Assembly (NCBI RefSeq): GCF_025397915.1
Contig: NZ_JALIDZ010000003.1
Coordinates: 506,501 to 570,500 of the forward strand
Length of the DNA stretch: 64,000 nucleotides
Source: Microbaculum marinisediminis
Lineage (GTDB): Bacteria; Pseudomonadota; Alphaproteobacteria; Rhizobiales; Tepidamorphaceae
Direction of reading: 5' to 3'
A program made the translations under genes and the position numbers. Under the pieces are notes generated by a model, which was not told the origin of the DNA, ran no database searches, and saw only the letters and a program-made list of their open reading frames with translations. Shown here in pieces: positions 57,257 through 64,000 of this stretch; position 1 is the stretch's first letter, and every line of letters begins with the position of its first letter.

Positions 57257-58132
57257 ATGACCAAGGCCAAACTGGGCATCATCGGCGGCTCCGGGGTTTA
57301 CGAGCTTCCGGGCCTGAAGAATCCGCGCTGGGAGCATGTGCCGACGCCCTGGGGCGAGCCATCGGACCAGCTGCATTTCGGCGAGATCGGCGACCTCGAG
57401 CTGGTGTTTCTGCCACGTCACGGGCGCGGCCACCGCATTCCCCCCTCCGACATCAACTACCGGGCCAATATCGACGCGCTGAAGCGGGTCGGCGTCACCG
57501 ACGTCATCTCGATCTCGGCGGTCGGATCGTTCCGGGAGGACCTGTCACCGGGCACCTTCGTGCTGGTCGACCAGTTCTTCGACCGCACGTTCGCCCGCAA
57601 GAAGAGCTTCTTCGGGGTCGGCTGCGTCGCCCACGTGGCCTTCTCCCATCCGGTGAGCCCGGGTTTCGCCGACCATGTCGAGGCAGCGGCGCGGGCGGAA
57701 AACATTCGGGTCCACCGTGGCGGCACCTACCTGGCCATGGAAGGCCCGCAGTTCTCGACGCTGGCTGAATCGCTGCTCTACAAGTCGTGGGGCTGCGACG
57801 TCATCGGCATGACTAACATGCCGGAAGCCAAGCTCGCGCGCGAGGCCGAGCTCTGCTACTGCACGGTCGCCATGGTCACCGACTACGACTGCTGGCATCC
57901 CGACCACGGCGACGTCGACGTACCCTCGATTCTGAAGATCGTCGCCGAGAACGCCGACAACGCGCGCCGTCTGGTGCTGAGGCTGGCGACAGACTTCCCG
58001 CGCGAGCACCAGCCCTGTCCCATCGGCTCGGACCGCGCGCTCGACACCGCGATCATCACGCCGCCCGAGGCCCGCGACCCGGACCTTGTCGCCAAGCTCG
58101 ATGCGGTGGCGGGACGGGTGCTGAAGGGCTGA
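57257..58132 (+). CDS. mtnP: S-methyl-5'-thioadenosine phosphorylase
   Basis: Cleaves methylthioadenosine to adenine and methylthioribose-1-phosphate. 291 residues with [34 protein letters not shown] (phosphate site) and [38 protein letters not shown], plus the C-terminal TDYDCWH. The adenine released is the substrate of apt, encoded about 290 bases downstream. Confidence 0.95.
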   Translation: MTKAKLGIIGGSGVYELPGLKNPRWEHVPTPWGEPSDQLHFGEIGDLELVFLPRHGRGHRIPPSDINYRANIDALKRVGVTDVISISAVGSFREDLSPGTFVLVDQFFDRTFARKKSFFGVGCVAHVAFSHPVSPGFADHVEAAARAENIRVHRGGTYLAMEGPQFSTLAESLLYKSWGCDVIGMTNMPEAKLAREAELCYCTVAMVTDYDCWHPDHGDVDVPSILKIVAENADNARRLVLRLATDFPREHQPCPIGSDRALDTAIITPPEARDPDLVAKLDAVAGRVLKG

Positions 58133-58150
58133 TGCCCGCGCGCTGCGGGT

Positions 58151-58348
58151 TCAGTAGCGGCCGAATTCGCCGAACATCATGCCGACGCCGCCGAACAGGC
58201 CCGCGAACACGAACATCAAGAGCGAGATGACGAGCGAAATGATGATCGCCGCCGGGATTGCGGCGAGGCCCCATTTGATGAAGATGACGACGAGCCGGCC
58301 GAACGGGATATCGATGTCCGTCAGCGTCACGCGGGAATTCGTTTCCAT
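58151..58348 (-). CDS. small hydrophobic membrane protein, unknown
   Basis: 65 residues from ATG 58348 with a strong AGGAG site. A polar 18-residue N-terminus containing TDIDIPFGRL precedes about 40 hydrophobic residues (VVIFIKWGLAAIPAAIIISL, then VISLLMFVFAGLFGG). One long or two short membrane helices are expected. It sits on minus between mtnP and apt. I do not recognise the family. Confidence 0.7.
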   Translation of the reverse strand: METNSRVTLTDIDIPFGRLVVIFIKWGLAAIPAAIIISLVISLLMFVFAGLFGGVGMMFGEFGRY

Positions 58349-58423
58349 TTCTGATCTCCTGAATCGCCCGAGAGCAACGCCGAGGGTTGGCGTGTTCGGC
58401 GCGTCAAGGCAAGGGGAAGTACG

Positions 58424-58981
58424 ATGACACGGCAGATCAACACGCGGGCGGGCCTCGATCTGAAGGCGCTGATCCGGACGATTCCCGACTACCCGAAGCC
58501 CGGGGTGCTGTTTCGCGACGTCACCACGCTGCTGGCCAATCCGGCGGGACTGCGGGCCTCGATCGACGAGCTGATCTGGCCGTTCCTCGGCGCACCGCTC
58601 GACCATGTCGCCGGCATCGAGGCGCGCGGCTTCATCCTTGGTGGCGCGGTGGCGCACGAACTCGGCCGCGGCTTCGTGCCGATCCGCAAGAAGGGCAAGC
58701 TGCCCTACGCGACGATCGGGCAGGACTACGAGCTGGAATATGGTGTCGATACGGTCGAGATCCACGCCGACGCGATCGGCCCGGGCGACAAGGTGCTGCT
58801 GGTCGACGACCTGGTGGCGACCGGCGGCACGGCGGATGCGGCGATCGACCTGATCCGCAAGTCCGGCGGCGAGGTGGTCGCGGCCTGCTTCGTGATCGAC
58901 CTGCCGGATCTGGGGGGCGCCGAGCGGCTGCGCCGCAAGGGCGTCACCGTCCATACGCTGCTGGCGTTCGAAGGCGAATAG
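58424..58981 (+). CDS. apt: adenine phosphoribosyltransferase
   Basis: Salvages adenine to AMP with PRPP. 185 residues: [51 protein letters not shown] and the PRPP loop [17 protein letters not shown]. Adenine comes from MtnP, encoded nearby. The gene's last codons are repeated behind the stop (see the tandem repeat). Ribosome site GGGGAAG. Confidence 0.96.
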   Translation: MTRQINTRAGLDLKALIRTIPDYPKPGVLFRDVTTLLANPAGLRASIDELIWPFLGAPLDHVAGIEARGFILGGAVAHELGRGFVPIRKKGKLPYATIGQDYELEYGVDTVEIHADAIGPGDKVLLVDDLVATGGTADAAIDLIRKSGGEVVAACFVIDLPDLGGAERLRRKGVTVHTLLAFEGE

Positions 58982-59013
58982 GGGCCGAGGGCGAATAGGC
59001 GAGGGCGAATAGG
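58970..59013 (+). repeat. 13-bp tandem repeat at the apt 3' end
   Basis: GAAGGCGAATAGG (58970-58982, containing the apt stop), GAGGGCGAATAGG (58987-58999) and GAGGGCGAATAGG (59001-59013). Two identical copies and one with a single change. The frame of the apt stop is duplicated behind the gene, probably by slippage. Confidence 0.7.
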
Positions 59014-59033
59014 GGCGCCCGACGACGCCCCCT
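59011..59033. terminator. hairpin between apt and MaoC genes
   Basis: AGGGGCG (59011-59017) pairs with CGCCCCCT (59026-59033) with one bulged base, between two converging genes. There is no T-run on either side, so its effect is uncertain. Confidence 0.45.
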
Positions 59034-59054
59034 AGGGCGCTCCGGAAGGCCGCG

Positions 59055-59534
59055 TCAGGCGATGGGGCGGCGGCCCATGAAGAAGCGGCCGTGGAAGCTG
59101 AGGACGCGGTCGTCGTTCTGGTTATGGCCTTCGGCCAGATAGGTGACGATCCCCCATTCCGGGCGCGAGGCGGATTCGCGCCTGTCCACGATCTCCCAGG
59201 AATAGGTGATGGTGTCGCCGACATAGACGGGACGCGGCCACTTCAGGTCGAAGATGCCGGGGGAGGGGCCGAACTTCGGCGTCGGCCCACCCGCCGCAGC
59301 GGCGTCCTTGGTGCGCTGATTCAGGTCGTCGACATTGAGCCGCATCCATGTGCAGGCGGTGTGCCAGCCGCTCGCGCACAGGCCGCCGAACAGGCTCTCG
59401 CGCGCGGCATCGGCGTCGATGTGGAAGGGCTGCGGGTCCCAGCGGCTGGCAAACGCGATGATTTCGTCGGCGGTGAAGGTGTGGCTGCCGATGTCCGCCT
59501 TGAAGCCGATCTGGGCGTCCTCGAAGTAGATCAC
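59055..59534 (-). CDS. MaoC-like hot-dog dehydratase, second of a pair
   Basis: 159 residues of the MaoC/(R)-hydratase hot-dog fold: FTADEIIAFASRWDPQPFHIDADAARESLFGG, which contains the hydratase-type Asp and His, then SGWHTACTWMR and LKWPRPVYVGDTITYSWEI. GTG start at 59534 overlaps the stop of the upstream MaoC gene. Substrate unknown; an enoyl- or hydroxyacyl-thioester is expected. The paired genes may form a heteromer. Confidence 0.87.
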   Translation of the reverse strand: MIYFEDAQIGFKADIGSHTFTADEIIAFASRWDPQPFHIDADAARESLFGGLCASGWHTACTWMRLNVDDLNQRTKDAAAAGGPTPKFGPSPGIFDLKWPRPVYVGDTITYSWEIVDRRESASRPEWGIVTYLAEGHNQNDDRVLSFHGRFFMGRRPIA

Positions 59535-60004
59535 GATGCCGCCTCCGCGTGCTGGCGCCGGCCGAACATGATCGGGTTCTCGACCACCATGATCGTCTCG
59601 TCGTTCTGGTTGGTCATCTCGAAGCGGAAACGGACGATGCCGATTCCGGGCCGGCTGTTCGATACGCGCGCATCCAGCACGGTGTAGCGGATGCTCAGGT
59701 CGTCGCCGGGGCGCAACGGCCTGAGCCAGCGCACGTCGTCGACGCCGGGCGAGCCGGCGGACGTCGAGTCGATCAGGAACCCGTCGCACATGCCGCGCAT
59801 CAGCAGGCAGATCATGTGCCAGCCCGAGCCCGTGAGCCCGCCGAGGATGCTCGCCTTGCCGGCCTCCTCGTCGAGGTGCATCGGCTGCGGGTCCCAATCG
59901 GCGGCGAAATCGACGATGTCCTCCTTCGACACCCGGGTACGGTGGAACACGACGCTGTCGCCGGGCGTGAAGTCCTCGAATGCTTTTCGTGTGCTACCGA
60001 TCAT
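59531..60004 (-). CDS. MaoC-like hot-dog dehydratase, first of a pair
   Basis: 157 residues, homologous in layout to the gene downstream: SKEDIVDFAADWDPQPMHLDEEAGKASILGG, SGWHMICLLMR, VRWLRPLRPGDDLSIRY and a final FEMTNQNDETIMVVENPIMF. Both copies keep the D-P-Q-P-x-H-x-D active-site run, so neither looks inactive. Starts 15 bases after the ychF stop. Confidence 0.88.
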   Translation of the reverse strand: MIGSTRKAFEDFTPGDSVVFHRTRVSKEDIVDFAADWDPQPMHLDEEAGKASILGGLTGSGWHMICLLMRGMCDGFLIDSTSAGSPGVDDVRWLRPLRPGDDLSIRYTVLDARVSNSRPGIGIVRFRFEMTNQNDETIMVVENPIMFGRRQHAEAAS

Positions 60005-60018
60005 TCCGATTGCCCCCG

Positions 60019-61116
60019 TCAGGCCGCGAAGCGGAAATGGAACACGTCGCCATCCTGGACGACGTACTCCTTGCCCTCCAGCCGCATCTTGCCAGCCTCT
60101 TTCGCGCCCGTCTCGCCGTTGCAGCGGATAAAGTCGTCGAAGGAGATGGTCTCGGCGCGGATGAAGCCCTTTTCGAAATCGGTGTGGATCTCGCCGGCGG
60201 CCTGCGGCGCGCGGGCGCCGCGATGCACGGTCCAGGCGCGCGCCTCCTTCGGGCCGATGGTGAAGAAGGTGACGAGGTGCAGGAGGTCGTAGCCGGCGCG
60301 GATCAGCCGGTTGAGGCCCGGTTCCTCCAGCGAGAGGGTTTCCAGGAACTCGGCCCGCTCGTCGGCGGGCAGCAGCGCGATCTCGGCCTCGATCTTGGCG
60401 GAGATGACGACGCAGGCCGCGTCTTCGGCGGCGGCGCGCTCCTCGACCTTGCGGGAATGGGCGTTGCCGGTTGCCGCCGACGCCTCGTCGACGTTGCAGA
60501 CATAGAGCACGGGCTTGGAGGTCAGTAGGTTCAGCGCCTCGAAGGCCTTGCGTTCCTCGTCCGCGATCTCGACCAGGCGGGCGGGCTTGCCGTCGCGCAG
60601 CTTCTCCAGCGCGCGGTTGACGAGCTCCTGAGAGAGCTTGGCTTCCTTGTCGCCGCCGCGGATCCGCTTCTCCAGCGTCGGCAGCCGCTTCTCTAGGCTC
60701 TCGAGATCGGCGAGCATCAGCTCGGTCTCGATGGTCTCGGCGTCGGCGAGGGGATCGATGCGGCCCTCGACGTGGGTGACGTCGTCGTCCTCGAAACAGC
60801 GCACCACGAAGGCGATCGCGTCGACTTCGCGGACATGGCCGAGGAACTGGTTGCCGAGCCCTTCACCCTTGGAGGCGCCGCGCACGAGGCCGGCGATATC
60901 GACGAAGGTCAGCCGTGTCGGGATGATCTCGGCGGACTTGGCGATGCGGGCAAGCTCGCTCAGGCGCGGATCGGGAACCGCGACCTCGCCGACATTCGGC
61001 TCGATGGTGCAGAAGGGATAGTTCTCCGCCTGCGCCGCCGCGGTCTGGGTCAGCGCATTGAAGAGCGTCGACTTGCCGACGTTGGGAAGTCCGACGATAC
61101 CGCACTTGAAGCCCAT
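60019..61116 (-). CDS. ychF: ribosome-associated, redox-regulated ATPase YchF (OLA1)
   Basis: 365 residues of the Obg-related YchF family: [19 protein letters not shown] with the P-loop, the switch [20 protein letters not shown], the NKAE position replaced by CNVDE as is normal for this ATP-preferring family, and a C-terminal TGS domain ([30 protein letters not shown]). Lies 4 bases after pth, an arrangement found widely. Confidence 0.96.
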   Translation of the reverse strand: MGFKCGIVGLPNVGKSTLFNALTQTAAAQAENYPFCTIEPNVGEVAVPDPRLSELARIAKSAEIIPTRLTFVDIAGLVRGASKGEGLGNQFLGHVREVDAIAFVVRCFEDDDVTHVEGRIDPLADAETIETELMLADLESLEKRLPTLEKRIRGGDKEAKLSQELVNRALEKLRDGKPARLVEIADEERKAFEALNLLTSKPVLYVCNVDEASAATGNAHSRKVEERAAAEDAACVVISAKIEAEIALLPADERAEFLETLSLEEPGLNRLIRAGYDLLHLVTFFTIGPKEARAWTVHRGARAPQAAGEIHTDFEKGFIRAETISFDDFIRCNGETGAKEAGKMRLEGKEYVVQDGDVFHFRFAA

Positions 61117-61120
61117 GCGA

Positions 61121-61735
61121 TCAGCTCTCCGCTTTACCCGCCGTGCGCCCGTTGTCGGCCTTGTCCTGACTGCCGAGCGCGATGGCGACCCTGTTCATGA
61201 ATGTGGAATCGTCGCCGACGGCCAGACGAGGCGCGTTGTCGGCGACGGCAACGAGGAGGGGGCCAAGCCAGTCCCTGTCCGCCTTGGAGAAATCGGACAG
61301 GACGTGACGCTGGACCTGCTCCTTGCGGCCGGGGTGGCCGATACCCAGGCGCACCCGTTTGAAGTCCGGTCCGATATGCGAAATGATCGAGCGGATGCCG
61401 TTGTGACCGGCAGCGCCGCCGCCGGTCTTCACGCGGACCTTGCCGGGCGCGAGATCGAGCTCGTCGTAGAACACGATCACCTCGCCCGGCGTCTTCTTCA
61501 GCCAGCGCATCGCCTCGCCGACGGAGCGTCCGGACTCGTTCATCCACGTCATCGGCTTCAGCAGCATGGCGCGGACATCACCGAGCGATCCCTCGCCGAC
61601 CTGACCCTGGAACCGGCTGCGCCAGCCGGAAAAACGATGCAGGTCGGCGATGGCGTCGATGGCCATGAAGCCGATATTGTGGCGATTGCCTTCGTATTTC
61701 GGCCCGGGATTTCCGAGGCCGACCATCAGCACCAT
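61121..61735 (-). CDS. pth: peptidyl-tRNA hydrolase
   Basis: Releases tRNA from peptidyl-tRNA. 204 residues from ATG 61735 ([23 protein letters not shown]) with the catalytic His in [35 protein letters not shown] with the catalytic Asp, and [16 protein letters not shown] four codons upstream is possible but the AGGTGA site fits ATG 61735. A charged C-terminal extension ([16 protein letters not shown]) is added. Follows rplY. Confidence 0.95.
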   Translation of the reverse strand: MVLMVGLGNPGPKYEGNRHNIGFMAIDAIADLHRFSGWRSRFQGQVGEGSLGDVRAMLLKPMTWMNESGRSVGEAMRWLKKTPGEVIVFYDELDLAPGKVRVKTGGGAAGHNGIRSIISHIGPDFKRVRLGIGHPGRKEQVQRHVLSDFSKADRDWLGPLLVAVADNAPRLAVGDDSTFMNRVAIALGSQDKADNGRTAGKAES

Positions 61736-61773
61736 GAGCCCGATCACCTGTCCGGCGGGCCGGCAGGCGATCC

Positions 61774-62430
61774 TTACTCGGACTCGCCTTCCGGAGCCTT
61801 GGCTTCCGCAGCCGCACCTTCCTCGGCGCCTTCCTCGGCCGCCGCTTCCTCTTCGCTCTTCAGAGCGGCCGGGGCGGCAACGGTGGCGACGGTGAAGTCA
61901 CGGTCGGTAATGGTCGGCGTCACGCCTTCCGGCAGGGCAATCGCCGAGATGTGCAGCGAGTCGCCGATGTCGAGGCCGGTCAGATCCGCGACGATTTCGT
62001 CGGGAATGGCGTCGGCCGGCGCGTTCACCTCGATCTCGTGGCGAACCACGTTGAGGACGCCGCCGCGCTTGATGCCGGGGCTCTCTTCCTCGTTGACGAA
62101 GTTCACCGGGATCTCGACGGCGATCGTGGCGCCCTTGGTCAGGCGCAGGAAATCGACGTGGACCGGGAAATCCTTGACGGGATCGAGCTGGAAGTCGCGC
62201 GGCAGGGCACGAACCTTCTTGCCGTCGACGTCGATCTCGAACACGGTCGTCAGGAAGTGCCCGCCCTTGATCTTCAGGGCGATTTCCTTGTGGTCGAGCG
62301 TGATGGGGGTGGCAGATTCCTTGCCGCCGTAGATAACGGCGGGAATGCGTCCAGCGCGACGTTCGGCACGGGCGGCCCCCTTGCCGACCCGTTCGCGCGC
62401 CGCCGCCTTGAGCGAAACGGTCGCTGACAT
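61774..62430 (-). CDS. rplY: 50S ribosomal protein L25, long (Ctc/TL5) form
   Basis: Binds 5S rRNA in the large subunit. 218 residues: the L25 domain ([30 protein letters not shown]) and the C-terminal TL5 domain ([24 protein letters not shown]-like region, [15 protein letters not shown]), followed by an acidic Ala/Glu-rich tail ([14 protein letters not shown]). Start ATG 62430 with GAGGAG. It heads a unit with pth and ychF. Confidence 0.96.
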   Translation of the reverse strand: MSATVSLKAAARERVGKGAARAERRAGRIPAVIYGGKESATPITLDHKEIALKIKGGHFLTTVFEIDVDGKKVRALPRDFQLDPVKDFPVHVDFLRLTKGATIAVEIPVNFVNEEESPGIKRGGVLNVVRHEIEVNAPADAIPDEIVADLTGLDIGDSLHISAIALPEGVTPTITDRDFTVATVAAPAALKSEEEAAAEEGAEEGAAAEAKAPEGESE

Positions 62431-62480
62431 GTCGTAGTCTCCTCGAAATGAAAGGGCCGACCAATCGGGCCGGCTCCGGT

Positions 62481-62511
62481 TGCCCGTCTCCTCCAGGGGT
62501 GCGGACGGGCA
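62481..62511 (-). promoter_or_regulatory. hairpin in the rplY leader
   Basis: TGCCCGTC (62481-62488) pairs perfectly with GACGGGCA (62504-62511), loop of 15 bases, about 50 bases before the rplY start on minus. A leader structure for autoregulation by the ribosomal protein is possible; a promoter-associated inverted repeat is the alternative. The rest of the 230 bases between rplY and the GST gene shows no gene. Confidence 0.35.
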
Positions 62512-62660
62512 CGCGAGAGGGCTTATAAGGCAGGCGGGGCCTGGAGGCAAGAAGCCGCGACGGCGGTCCGTGACCCGGCGGTCTTGACCCTGCGTTACGT
62601 GACAAACGCCGCATCACGGCGCATGGTCGCGGGCAGACGGGTGCCGGAACGGAGATGGCG

Positions 62661-63281
62661 ATGCTGGAAATATGGGGCCGGACCAATTCTATCAATGTCC
62701 AGAAGGTGATGTGGACGGTGGGTGAGATCGGTCTCGCGCATGTGCGCCACGATGCCGGGGGCGCCTACGGCGTGGTCGATACCGAGGACTATGCCGCGCT
62801 CAATCCGAACCGGCTGGTGCCGACAATCCGCGACGGCGACGTGGTGCTGTGGGAGTCGCACGTGATCGTCCGGTACCTCGCGGCGAAATACGATGACGGC
62901 GGGCTTTGGCCGACCGATCCGGCGGTTCGCGCCAATGCCGACCGCTGGATGGACTGGACGGCGAGCACGCTGAACGCACCGATGCGCACGGTGTTCTGGG
63001 GGCTGATCAGGACGCCGGTCGAGCAGCGCGACGATGCGGCGATCAAGGCCGGCGTCATCGCGCTTGGCCGGGCGTTCATCCTGCTCGACGCCGCGCTGGA
63101 AGGCCGCGACCATGTGGCGGGCGAACGGCTGACGATGGGCGACATCCCGGTGGGATGTGCGACCTATCGGTATTTCGGGCTCGACATCAAACGTCCCGAT
63201 CTGCCGAACGTCGAGACGTGGTACGCGGGCCTCGCCGAAAGGCCGGCCTTCCGGGAACACGTGATGCTGCCGCTGACGTAA
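62661..63281 (+). CDS. glutathione S-transferase family protein
   Basis: 206 residues: N-terminal thioredoxin-fold domain (LEIWGRTNSINVQKVMWTVGE, NPNRLVPTIRDGDVVLWESHVIVRYLAAKY) and a helical C-terminal domain ending in DLPNVETWYAGLAERPAFREHVM. The NRLVPTI and ESHVIVRYL motifs bind glutathione. Start ATG 62661 is preferred because GGAG lies six bases upstream; ATG 62655 is the longer alternative. Substrate unknown; theta/beta-like. Confidence 0.9.
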   Translation: MLEIWGRTNSINVQKVMWTVGEIGLAHVRHDAGGAYGVVDTEDYAALNPNRLVPTIRDGDVVLWESHVIVRYLAAKYDDGGLWPTDPAVRANADRWMDWTASTLNAPMRTVFWGLIRTPVEQRDDAAIKAGVIALGRAFILLDAALEGRDHVAGERLTMGDIPVGCATYRYFGLDIKRPDLPNVETWYAGLAERPAFREHVMLPLT

Positions 63282-63331
63282 CGCAGGCGCGCGCCGCCGG
63301 ATTCAAAGGGACAACATACGAGAGGAGTACG

Positions 63332-64000
63332 ATGTCGGATACGCAGCACACGAAGACCTTCCTGATCACCGGTGCCTCGTCCGGCATCGGCGCGGCCACG
63401 GCCCGCGCTGCCGTCGCGGCCGGCTATCGGGTTGCGCTGGCGGCGCGCTCCACCGACAGGCTTGCCGCGCTGGCCGAGGAACTCGGCGGACCGGACAGGG
63501 CGATTGCGGTTGCCTGCTACGTCGCCGACCACACCGCCCAGCAGGCGATGGTCGCGGCGACGCTTGCGGCGTTCGGCCGGATCGATGTGGTTCTCGCCAA
63601 TGCTGGCATCGGCTCGACGGCGGCGGGCATCGAGACCGGCGACCCGGACAACTGGCGGGAGATGATCCTCACCAATTTCTACGGGCTGGCGCTGACGGCC
63701 AAGGTGTGCCTGCCCGAAATCCGCAAACGCCGGGGCCACATCCTGCTGCTGGGTTCGCGCGCCGGACGCCGCACGATCAAGGGGTCGATCTACGGCGCGA
63801 CCAAATGGGCGGTGACCGGGCTTGGATACAACCTGATCGACGAACTCGAGGGCACCGGGGTGCGCTGCACGCTGATCGAGCCGGGGATGGTCGATACGCC
63901 GTTCTTCGAGACCCCCAAACCCGATGCGCTCAAGGCCGAGGACGTGGCGAACGCGATCCTCTACGCGGTGTCGCAGCCCGCTCACGTGGACGTGTCGGAA
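63332..64000 (+). CDS. short-chain dehydrogenase/reductase, 3' end outside the window
   Basis: 223 residues visible, open at the edge. Classical SDR features: the dinucleotide motif TGASSGIGAATA at residues 13-24, VLANAGIG, the catalytic Ser in LLLGSRAGR, YxxxK as YGATK, and EPGMVDTPFF. N-terminal AARS suggests NADP preference, as an inference. Ribosome site AGAGGAG eight bases before ATG 63332. The family member is not identifiable further. Confidence 0.9.
   Translation, partial: MSDTQHTKTFLITGASSGIGAATARAAVAAGYRVALAARSTDRLAALAEELGGPDRAIAVACYVADHTAQQAMVAATLAAFGRIDVVLANAGIGSTAAGIETGDPDNWREMILTNFYGLALTAKVCLPEIRKRRGHILLLGSRAGRRTIKGSIYGATKWAVTGLGYNLIDELEGTGVRCTLIEPGMVDTPFFETPKPDALKAEDVANAILYAVSQPAHVDVSE

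Noticed and set aside
58151-59224. 357-codon minus frame over apt ending in the small membrane protein
   Set aside because: The upstream part is antisense to apt; only the last 65 codons have a strong ribosome site and coherent composition.

Overview
The window is about 64 kb of GC-rich, gene-dense DNA from an alphaproteobacterium. Evidence is the aerobic-type cobalamin cluster with CobE, CbtAB and DUF1636, the petABC block beside hemF, trmL, mtnP and apt, and the DUF1285 / Nudix / DUF6111 / CCA-transferase block. A Hyphomicrobiales (Rhizobiales)-like lineage is my best guess; the order is inference. I saw no tRNA, rRNA, insertion sequence, prophage or CRISPR array.

Layout. 1-886: 3' end of a V8-like serine protease and a small exported carboxypeptidase-regulatory-like protein. 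1057-4833: a three-gene importer of the Fe(III)/2-aminoethylphosphonate class. 4857-27779: a near-complete cobalamin (B12) region. A long minus-strand gene series runs from a cobalamin riboswitch (about 21780) through DUF1636, cobW, cobN, cobG, cobH, cobI, cobJ, cobL, cobE, cobM, cobA, cobB, cobT and cobS. Two plus-strand genes, cobK and cbiD, sit inside it. cobU, cobO and cobQ lie on plus, cobD on minus, cobC on plus, and a second riboswitch precedes the cobalt transporter cbtBA. Together these cover uroporphyrinogen III methylation, corrin synthesis, adenosylation, amidation, aminopropanol attachment and nucleotide-loop assembly. CobF, the CobST chelatase subunits and BluB are not in the window.

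27873-37168: single genes and small units, including a YbaK-type deacylase, a PAS/hybrid histidine kinase, an unknown one-TM protein, a metallophosphoesterase, a divergent Nudix protein, a glutathionyl-hydroquinone-reductase-like gene divergent from a LysR regulator, bacterioferritin-associated ferredoxin plus bacterioferritin, and a GNAT enzyme. 37190-44058: a MoxR / DUF58 / DUF4159 / membrane-protein operon of unknown role. 44215-47046: DUF1285, CoA pyrophosphatase-like Nudix, DUF6111 and CCA-adding enzyme, overlapping end to start. 47043-52716: GGDEF/EAL protein, hemF, an ABC exporter and trmL. 52903-55624: cytochrome bc1 (petABC). 55786-64000: chromate transporter, mtnP, a small membrane protein, apt, two MaoC-like genes, ychF, pth, rplY, a GST and a truncated SDR.

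Points worth most attention: CobG ends before the region that should carry all four [4Fe-4S] cysteines; CobN carries an in-frame insert built around a perfect 23-bp inverted repeat; cobD and cobC can start from the same CATG; and the riboswitch-led cob series reads antisense through cobK and cbiD. Several short repeats or palindromes lie upstream of bfd, petA, the GST/LysR pair, the importer and rplY.
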